NCBI GenBank assembly: GCA_947589505.1
Contig: CANQCF010000005.1
Span: 1-48,210, forward strand
Length of the DNA stretch: 48,210 bases
Direction of reading: 5' to 3'
From: an uncultured Acetatifactor sp.
GTDB lineage: Bacteria > Bacillota > Clostridia > Lachnospirales > Lachnospiraceae
The notes below the pieces were generated by a model. It was not told the origin of the DNA, searched no databases, and was given only the letters and a program-made list of their open reading frames with translations. Position numbers and translations under genes: made by a program. Positions 42,292 to 48,210 of this stretch are shown one piece after another (position 1 is the first letter of the stretch; the number at the start of each line of letters is the position of its first letter).

Positions 42292-43018
42292 ATGAAGCGT
42301 TTGAGTGTTCATACGAGATATGTTTTGAGATTAGATGATGCCTGCGAAAAGAGAAATATTGATAATTGGGATCGCATGGAAAGACTTCTTGATATGTATA
42401 AGATAAAACCTTTAGTTGGGGTTATTCCTCATTGCGAAGATCCATTAATGAATCAGTATCCACAGGATATGAATTTTTGGAATCGAGTAAATCGCTGGAT
42501 TGATAAAGGCTGGTCAATAGCACTACATGGTTATAACCACGTATGCGAATCATCGAATGGGGGGGGTAAATCCTGTAAATCTACGATCTGAATTTGCAGG
42601 TATTCCGTTCGTTGCGCAGAAAAGTAAAATTCGCGCAGGGGTTTCAATTATGAGGGAGCATGGGATTGACCCGAAAATTTTTTTTGCTCCAGCACATACA
42701 TTTGATAAATTTACAGTTCAGGCACTTTTGGAAGAAAGCAATATTCGATATATTTCAGATACTCCAGCGAATAAGCCATATCAGAAATGGGGTATGACAT
42801 TTGTGCCGCAACAGGCAGGAAGTGTACGAATGCTACCTTTTAATACAGTGACATTTTGCTATCACCCCAATACGATGACAGGGAATGATTTCCAAGATTT
42901 AGAGAAATTCTTCAAAAACCATCAGTTTAAGGAATTTCCACTTCAAAAGGCCAATAATCATGAGTCAATATATGATAAGTTTTTAATGCTAATATATTAC
43001 ATGATGCATCGTATGTGA
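42292..43018 (+). pseudogene. DUF2334/NodB-like polysaccharide deacetylase family gene, off by a frameshift at poly-G8
   Basis: Two frames together make one protein of about 240 residues. The first (42292-42591) has TRYVLRLDDACEKRNIDNWDRME, VGVIPHCEDP and SIALHGYNHVCESSN; the second (from the G-run to 43018) goes on with VNPVNLRSEFAGIPFVAQK, IKIRAG-type helices and FFAPAHTFD. The shift lies exactly in a run of eight G at 42559-42566. With seven G the sequence reads Asn-Gly-Gly-Val-Asn-Pro without a break. DUF2334 proteins are NodB-like with metal ligands in LDD and HGYxH. Both halves look otherwise intact, so this is a recent or reversible off state, or a sequencing error in the tract. Confidence 0.85.
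42559..42566 (+). repeat. Poly-G tract (G8) at the frameshift point
   Basis: Eight G in a row start exactly at a codon boundary of the first frame. Losing one G, or gaining two, restores the full-length gene. Confidence 0.92.
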
Positions 43019-43241
43019 AGGAAAAAGCTGGAATATACATCCATATGTTATTCTTTAGCCATAGCGGATGGCTCCTTGTCAGATATTTTTTGATGGAATT
43101 AAAGGGAATGTGGGAAGATTACCTCAAATTGTAAACAATAGCTGCGGTATGATTTGTGAATTATATACGAAATTGAAATGCTAAATTTCGATAAGAAGGG
43201 ACATATAAGGTGATAATAATGTTGATTTTGGCGGTGAAACC

Positions 43242-44360
43242 ATGACTGAATTAGGTACGCATCTTTTTTATATTGCAATTATATTTACTGCAACAGCTTT
43301 TATTCTGCTTTCCGAGCGAATCAGAGTTCGCCATTACATAATACTGGATAATGCAATACCTCAAACTTCGAATATTTATTGTCAAAAGAACCGCCATAAA
43401 TATATTCCGTTTCTTCTAAAAATAAGTGCTTTTGCTATTGTCGCTATTCCCTTAATTACACGATCCGAATTATGTGGAGCGGATACTGCAACATACTATA
43501 TGCGGTATGTATATGGTAGCAAAGAAAATTTTGATTACTTATTCTTTTTTGCACTTAAACTGCTTCACTTTGTAATTCCGGATCCGAAAATGGGATTGGG
43601 TGTTGTTTCTTTGATAACGCTTGGATTAGCATTTTATTCTTTTTCGCTTATTAGGGATAAGATAGATACAGTTTATTGCTATTTTGCCTATTTTACATGT
43701 TTATATTTTTATACATATAACTACATGAGAATTATGCTTGCGACCTCATTTATATTGATTGGGTATGCTTTGATTATACTTGGCAAACGAAAAAAAGCGC
43801 TTATACCTTTCGCTATTGCCTCAGGAATCCATATGAGTGCAATAGTAGTTTTTGCGATAGGAATCGTGATTATGTTGTTTTATAAAGATATCAAAATTCT
43901 GAGCGGTATTATTTGCTTCGGAACAGTACTTTTTTTATTGATGCCGGGTACTTTTTTTGCATTAGTTAGTGTTGACCGTTATATTCCTTTTATTAATGCG
44001 ATAAATGTGAAGGATGTGCAAATCGGAGTAGGAACGACATTGCGAGTTCTTTCATTCCTTTTTATATATTTATTTCAATTTAATAAGTTTAAACATGAAA
44101 AGACATATAAACTATTTGGGACAATGATAATGGCTAATTGGGCATTATCATTTCTTGGATATTATGTTGGAGTGGCTTCGAGAATTTCAAATATGTATTT
44201 TGTATTTCACATCTTGTATTATGTGCCATGGGCACTTAGAAGAACCCAATCCCGAGGAAGCCGCATGATTCTCAAAATATTTGCTGTTTTTTATTGTTTG
44301 TTACTTTATTATTTTATTGCGCAAAACTTTAGAGCGATGCGTATAATACCATATAGATAA
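43242..44360 (+). CDS. EpsG-family membrane protein, likely polysaccharide polymerase (Wzy role)
   Basis: The 372-residue protein has about ten membrane helices and marks of the EpsG family: GADTATYYMRY in an outer loop, YNYMRIMLATSFILIGYAL and SGIHMSAIVVFAIG. EpsG-like proteins take the place of Wzy in many Firmicutes exopolysaccharide loci. The 223 bases before it have no gene; a short frame ending WEDYLKL near 43130 may be a relic. No flippase (Wzx) is seen in the window. Confidence 0.88.
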   Translation: MTELGTHLFYIAIIFTATAFILLSERIRVRHYIILDNAIPQTSNIYCQKNRHKYIPFLLKISAFAIVAIPLITRSELCGADTATYYMRYVYGSKENFDYLFFFALKLLHFVIPDPKMGLGVVSLITLGLAFYSFSLIRDKIDTVYCYFAYFTCLYFYTYNYMRIMLATSFILIGYALIILGKRKKALIPFAIASGIHMSAIVVFAIGIVIMLFYKDIKILSGIICFGTVLFLLMPGTFFALVSVDRYIPFINAINVKDVQIGVGTTLRVLSFLFIYLFQFNKFKHEKTYKLFGTMIMANWALSFLGYYVGVASRISNMYFVFHILYYVPWALRRTQSRGSRMILKIFAVFYCLLLYYFIAQNFRAMRIIPYR

Positions 44361-44413
44361 GGACAGGAAACAATATTGGTTATTAAACTGATAATTTGAG
44401 AGGATTGAAATCA

Positions 44414-45430
44414 ATGGCAAATGATATTGATTGTGTAATACTTTGGGTGGATGGAAGTGATAAAAAATGGTTAGATGAGAAAAATAAGTATCTTCCGGAT
44501 AATGAGAAGATAGAGTTTGATGATGATGAAGAAAGATTTCGGGATTTTGGTATTTTGAAATATCTCTTTAGAGGAATCGAAATTAATGCAGAGTGGTTTA
44601 GAAAAGTTTTTTTTGTAACATGTGGACAAATTCCATGTTGGCTGAATATTCATCATCCTAAGTTAGTCCTTGTTGATCATAGGGATTTTATTCCTGCAGA
44701 ATATCTTCCAACATTTAATTCACATACAATCGAACTGAATTTACACCGAATAAACGGTCTATCACAGAAATTTGTTTATTTTAATGATGACATGTTTATT
44801 CTTAAACGTATGTCTCCGAAGGATTTTTTTAGGGGTGATCAACCCTGTGATGCTGCTATTTTAAATGCATTTGCAATACAAAAAAACGAAAAAGACTTTC
44901 GCTTTTTAATGCCAATTAATGATATCGAGATTATTAATAAACACTTTGACAAACGAAAAGTTTTGAAAAAATATTGGTATAAATATTTCAATATAAAATA
45001 TGGAACAAATGTACTTAGAACTGTTTGCTTGATGCCTTGGCGCCATTTTACTGGCTTTACGATTAATCATATGCCTTATAGCATTAAGAAAGAGTATTTA
45101 GAAGAATTATGGAATAAAGAGGCGGAAATATTGCATAGAACTTGTCTGCATAAATTCAGGAATTCAAATGATGTTAATATATGGTTGGTTATGTATTGGC
45201 AGTTTGCAAAAGGTGATTTTCATCCAAGAAGTCCTAAAATAGGTTTTCTGACTAAGGTATCTGATGAAAAGGAACATAATAGGGAAGTGTACAGCCATAT
45301 TATAAAGCAAAAAACGAAATTAATTTGCATTAATGACAATGTTTCAACTGGATATTCAAGTATAGTGAAAACAGAATTAAATCAGGCCTTTCAGAAAATC
45401 TATCCTGATAAATCAAGTTTTGAAATTTAA
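44414..45430 (+). CDS. Stealth-family capsular polysaccharide phosphotransferase
   Basis: The 338-residue protein has the four Stealth regions: IDCVILWVDGSDKKWLDEK, then FNSHTIELNLHRINGLSQ with FVYFNDDMFI, FTGFTINHMPYSIKKEYLEELW, and NIWLVMYWQFAKGDFHPR. Stealth proteins transfer hexose-1-phosphate units and make phosphodiester-linked polymers, so the product may contain phosphate bridges. I start at 44414 (MANDIDC) behind GAGAGG; the upstream TTG at 44396 is less likely. Confidence 0.92.
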   Translation: MANDIDCVILWVDGSDKKWLDEKNKYLPDNEKIEFDDDEERFRDFGILKYLFRGIEINAEWFRKVFFVTCGQIPCWLNIHHPKLVLVDHRDFIPAEYLPTFNSHTIELNLHRINGLSQKFVYFNDDMFILKRMSPKDFFRGDQPCDAAILNAFAIQKNEKDFRFLMPINDIEIINKHFDKRKVLKKYWYKYFNIKYGTNVLRTVCLMPWRHFTGFTINHMPYSIKKEYLEELWNKEAEILHRTCLHKFRNSNDVNIWLVMYWQFAKGDFHPRSPKIGFLTKVSDEKEHNREVYSHIIKQKTKLICINDNVSTGYSSIVKTELNQAFQKIYPDKSSFEI

Positions 45431-45449
45431 TGAAAGTTGGAAATAAAGC

Positions 45450-46373
45450 ATGATATCAGTAGCTATGTCAACTTATAACGGCGAGAAGTATATAAAAAGG
45501 CAATTGGACTCAATTTATAAACAGGATATTCGGCCTGATGAAGTAATAATTGTAGATGATTGTTCTCAAGATAGTACAGTACGGATTATGTACAAATATA
45601 TAGAAAATAAGCCGGAAATAACGTGGCATATTTATGTCAATGAAAGAAATCTAGGATATATCAAGAATTTTTTTCGGGCAATAGAGTATTGCAATGGAGA
45701 TATTATCATTCTTTGTGATCAAGATGATATTTGGTCTAAAGATAAAGTTAAGGAAATAATAAATGTATTTGAGAATCCATCTGTAATTTCATATCATTCC
45801 GAGATTGATATTATAGATCAGGATGATAATCCTATAAAGAGAGGGGTGATTGGGTATAAAAAGTATAATGTACAATATAGTACATACAATTTTTTACACC
45901 GGTTGAATTACTGTGGAATGTCTTCAGCGTTTCGAGCCTCTTTAAAAAAGGATTTGAACATGATTGATCCTGCTAAAGTCCCAACGCATGATTGGGTTAT
46001 TCACGCATTGGCGTCCATTAAAGGCGGAATGTTTGTATCGAATAAAGTAACTACATATAGAAGATACCATATGGATAATGTTGCTCTTGTTTTAGAAAAA
46101 CCAAAAAGGGAGAAAATAGGGCAACGTCTAGATGTTGTAAAAAACTATTATAAATATTATGAACTATATTTTAAACTTTATGAAAAATTCGGTAGATACA
46201 ATTTAAGGACGGAAAAAATTGTCAAACAATATTTGGCGGCGACTTCAAGTCGCATTGAGTACTTAGAACATCGTGAGTTTTGCAAATTCCTTAGGAACAT
46301 TAAATATATACGATACTATTCCTCTCCAAAAGCATATATATGCGATTTCTTGTATATGATCAATTTTTTTTGA
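45450..46373 (+). CDS. Family 2 glycosyltransferase
   Basis: The 307-residue protein is a GT-A family 2 enzyme: ISVAMSTYNGEKYIKRQLDSI, IIVDDCSQDST, ILCDQDDIWS with the DxD-like metal site, and THDWVIHALAS. It resembles rhamnosyltransferase-type GT2 proteins of capsule loci. It lies 19 bases after the Stealth gene. It is the last complete gene before the IS66-type end, which begins 33-40 bases after its stop. Confidence 0.9.
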   Translation: MISVAMSTYNGEKYIKRQLDSIYKQDIRPDEVIIVDDCSQDSTVRIMYKYIENKPEITWHIYVNERNLGYIKNFFRAIEYCNGDIIILCDQDDIWSKDKVKEIINVFENPSVISYHSEIDIIDQDDNPIKRGVIGYKKYNVQYSTYNFLHRLNYCGMSSAFRASLKKDLNMIDPAKVPTHDWVIHALASIKGGMFVSNKVTTYRRYHMDNVALVLEKPKREKIGQRLDVVKNYYKYYELYFKLYEKFGRYNLRTEKIVKQYLAATSSRIEYLEHREFCKFLRNIKYIRYYSSPKAYICDFLYMINFF

Positions 46374-46406
46374 AAAGCTAAAATCGAAGTGGGTTTGAAG
46401 ATCTGT

Positions 46407-46483
46407 GGTATGCGTAAAATCGCCCGCCTTTACCTCAGTTAGTTTTTCTGTCATACTTTAAAAAACTCATAAAACTATTAGTT
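46407..46483 (+). mobile_element. IS66-type left end, inverted copy of bases 1-77
   Basis: 75 of 77 bases match the reverse complement of 1-77. The GTAA-type terminus begins at 46414 (GTAAAATCGCCCGCC), and the seven bases GGTATGC before it are also shared. The element leads into tnpA at 46504, so it points out of the glycan locus, opposite to the left copy. Confidence 0.8.
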
Positions 46484-46503
46484 TTTTAAAGGAGGCAACT
46501 ATC

Positions 46504-46968
46504 ATGGACAAAACTACACATGAAATCCGTATTTCTAACTGGCGATCCATTGTCGAGCAGTGCCTGGCACGCCCTGAAGGACAGTCAGCCAAGCAATGGC
46601 TGGCAGATAACGGCATATCTGAAAAGGCTTATTATTACTGGCAGCGCAAGGTACGGCAGGAAACATATGCACTTATCAAGCGGGATTCCGATTCTTCTGC
46701 AGCACCGGCATCAGATACAAAGTCTGTTGTCTTTGCCGAAATTCCTTATGCAGCGGCACCGGACCATTTACAACCCTTTACCCCTGATGTCGTGATCCGC
46801 AAAGGACAGATTCCAGACAGTCTGAGGAAAGGGACAACCTATGGATGGGGGAAGAGGGGTTCCGGACCCCGCCTTGATCCTGCTTACTTACCAACGGCCT
46901 GTATTGCCGGCATTTGTCAAGCCCCTGCCGCGAAAGCGGTGCGGAGCAGGCTTGATAAATGCCGGTAA
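46504..46968 (+). pseudogene. IS66 accessory protein TnpA, 3' part replaced
   Basis: The frame starts behind AAAGGAGGCAACTATC. Residues 1-102 are typical of TnpA: ISNWRSIVEQCLARPEGQSAKQWLADNGISEKAYYYWQRKVR, VVFAEIPY and LQPFTPDVVIRKGQ. From about 46811 the sequence is no longer TnpA; the last 50 residues come from an unrelated GC-rich segment with a long hairpin. TnpB and the TnpC transposase do not follow. So the right-hand IS66 copy is a remnant of only about 400 bases. Confidence 0.85.
46907..46965 (+). other. Nested hairpin with GAAA tetraloop
   Basis: CCGGCATTTGTCAAGCC pairs with GGCTTGATAAATGCCGG (one wobble), and inside it CCGC-GAAA-GCGG forms a smaller stem. It lies in the foreign segment joined to tnpA. 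It could be a structural RNA piece of another mobile element, but I cannot name it. Confidence 0.6.
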
Positions 46969-47006
46969 TGCAGGCAGACTGAACAAAGCAGGAGCAGGCT
47001 GTTCCA

Positions 47007-47186
47007 GAAAGATTATTTTAGGGCAGCACCAAAAAACAGAGAAGCTCTTCTAAGAAACGTGGGGTTTGTCAAAAAAACACCACAAAAACGAGGAGCTTTT
47101 GTGCAACACCATGGAATAGAGAAGAGCTTCTAAAAAAGTTGGTGAAACACCAAGAAACTGAGAAGAATCACCAACTTTTTTAGAAG
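47007..47186 (+). repeat. Direct repeats and a perfect 19-bp hairpin before the last glycosyltransferase
   Basis: A motif like ACACCA-(N7-9)-GAGAAG recurs (near 47026, 47079, 47106 and 47147; the copy at 47079 reads GAGGAG). CTTCTAAAAAAGTTGGTGA at 47127-47145 pairs without mismatch with TCACCAACTTTTTTAGAAG at 47168-47186. The hairpin stands about 40 bases before the next start codon. Since T-runs are inside the stem, it may be an attenuator, or part of a mobile sequence. Confidence 0.65.
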
Positions 47187-47224
47187 AACCATAATTAAAA
47201 ATGTTTTTAGAAAGGAACGAGGAA

Positions 47225-48210
47225 ATGAAATCAATAACAGTTATCGAATTGAATAGGATTGATGGATATCCTCCGGTTCAAACACTTATTAGAGTCCTGC
47301 TTGCCAAAGGCTATAAAGTTAATCTTATCGGAAATAATACTATAAAAATATCTAATGATATTTCAAAAAATGTAAATTATGTCGGATATGAAACCGCTAA
47401 ATACAGTATAATTAATAATACGTTTCAAGCAGCTGTTAATCGTATTTATATGATTCTTCGTGCTCGTAAACTGCTGAAGACTCTCGGAAGTGAAAGCGAT
47501 TTTATTTGGACAACTTCTATGAAGTCAATTCAGATATTAGGAAGGAGTGTTTTAAATTATAAAAATATACTGCAACTTATGGAGTTGACCGAATATGGAT
47601 ATTTAGTACTCGGACGTTATATTAAGTTCCCGATAAATAAAATTGCACAACATTCTTGGAAAACAGTTGTCCCCGAAATAAACAGAGCATACATACAACG
47701 AGTCTGGTGGAATCTCCCAAAATGTCCTACTGTTTTGCCCAATAAACCATACTCTAATGACTATGGAGATATAACCGATGAATTAAAACAAGTACTATAT
47801 AAAATGCAAGCCGAAAAAAGAAAAATAATACTATATTTAGGTTCAATGGGCTCGGATAGAGGTCTAGAACGTTTGGCATGTGCTATTGGCAATAGCTGTG
47901 ATTATGCGCTATATTTAGTCGGAAAAATGTATACAAATGAGGCTAAAAAGCGAATAGAAGAACTTGAGAAAAAATATAGTTGCGTTTATATTGGAGGCTT
48001 TGATCCACCAAATCATCTTGCAGTGGTGAAATATGCACATATAGGATTATTACCATATAAGCCAACCAAAGTTGCAGGACCATCAGAACTCAACGCCCTC
48101 TACTGCGCCCCCAACAAAATCTGGGAATATGCTGGCTTCGGTGTTCCTATGGTCGGCTCGGATGTCCTCGGCCTTAAGCTTCCGTTTGAACAGTGGAATA
48201 TCGGTCGTTG
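47225..48210 (+). CDS. Glycosyltransferase, cut by the right window edge
   Basis: An open frame starts at 47225 behind AAAGGAACGAGGAA and runs without a stop to the edge (328 codons). N-terminal MKSITVIELNRIDGYPPVQTLI and SIQILGRSVL fit a GT-B first domain. KRKIILYLGSMGSDRGLERLACAI and NKIWEYAGFGVPMVGSDVLGLKL look like the donor-binding domain of group 1 transferases. The C-terminus is missing here. It is probably the start of more glycan genes to the right, so the IS66 remnant splits a longer locus. Confidence 0.75.
   Translation, partial: MKSITVIELNRIDGYPPVQTLIRVLLAKGYKVNLIGNNTIKISNDISKNVNYVGYETAKYSIINNTFQAAVNRIYMILRARKLLKTLGSESDFIWTTSMKSIQILGRSVLNYKNILQLMELTEYGYLVLGRYIKFPINKIAQHSWKTVVPEINRAYIQRVWWNLPKCPTVLPNKPYSNDYGDITDELKQVLYKMQAEKRKIILYLGSMGSDRGLERLACAIGNSCDYALYLVGKMYTNEAKKRIEELEKKYSCVYIGGFDPPNHLAVVKYAHIGLLPYKPTKVAGPSELNALYCAPNKIWEYAGFGVPMVGSDVLGLKLPFEQWNIGR

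Noticed and set aside
43019..43241. Short frame ending MELKGMWEDYLKL
   Set aside because: Too short to assign and without a ribosome binding site; at most a relic.
1..46483. A 46-kb composite transposon bounded by IS66 copies
   Set aside because: The right copy is only a remnant of about 400 bases, and the interval contains core genes such as glnS and the purine genes, so mobility as one unit is unlikely.

Overview
The window looks like chromosome of a Gram-positive gut-type Clostridia, most likely Lachnospiraceae. This rests on the mix of families: a split purH under a ZTP riboswitch, DUF2225 and DUF6062 proteins, a LoaP-type NusG paralogue, EpsG and Stealth capsule proteins, and strong AGGAGG-type ribosome binding sites. 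The species cannot be named from sequence alone. Genes up to about 34 kb are fairly GC-rich. From about 41 to 46.4 kb the DNA is clearly AT-rich, as in many acquired glycan loci.

Layout. 1-550: an IS66-type end cutting off a PD-(D/E)XK nuclease-like gene. 0.9-3.3 kb: promoter, ZTP (pfl) riboswitch with terminator, PurO-like IMP cyclohydrolase and AICAR formyltransferase, the last two steps of purine synthesis. 3.5-6.5 kb: glnS with a repeat-filled leader, and a DUF2225 protein. 6.5-9.1 kb: a large two-domain glycosyltransferase. 9.2-11.5 kb: an acidic membrane-anchored protein, a TetR regulator and a DUF6062 protein. 11.7-23 kb: a two-component system followed by GH31, GH67 and GH2 glycosidases, a likely plant-glycan (glucuronoxylan-like) module. 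23-27.3 kb: MraY-like transferase, GreA-like factor, a HAD phosphatase-CPBP protease fusion and a GT2.

27.3-46.4 kb is a cell-surface polysaccharide locus. It begins with an AT-rich spacer carrying a candidate minus-strand small RNA, then a DEAD-like helicase with seven helicase-associated repeats, then LoaP, then about 15 kb of co-directional genes. These are PglE-, PglC- and PglD-like proteins (diacetamido-sugar synthesis and first sugar-phosphate transfer), a second acetyltransferase, an ISL3 remnant, GT4s, a TviB/TviC-like pair (UDP-GalNAcA-type sugar), a deacetylase-like protein, an LpxD-like acyltransferase, a DUF2334 gene broken at a poly-G tract, an EpsG polymerase, a Stealth phosphotransferase and a GT2. 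A second, inverted IS66-type end closes this stretch at 46.4 kb, and another glycosyltransferase runs off the right edge.

Three patterns stand out: (1) poly-G tracts (G9, G8, G7) in glycan genes, one exactly at a frameshift, suggesting slipped-strand phase variation; (2) a structured small RNA candidate sharing a 20-nt motif with the 5' leader of the divergent helicase gene beside loaP; (3) short-period tandem repeats scattered in leaders and, with periods divisible by three, inside coding sequences including loaP itself.
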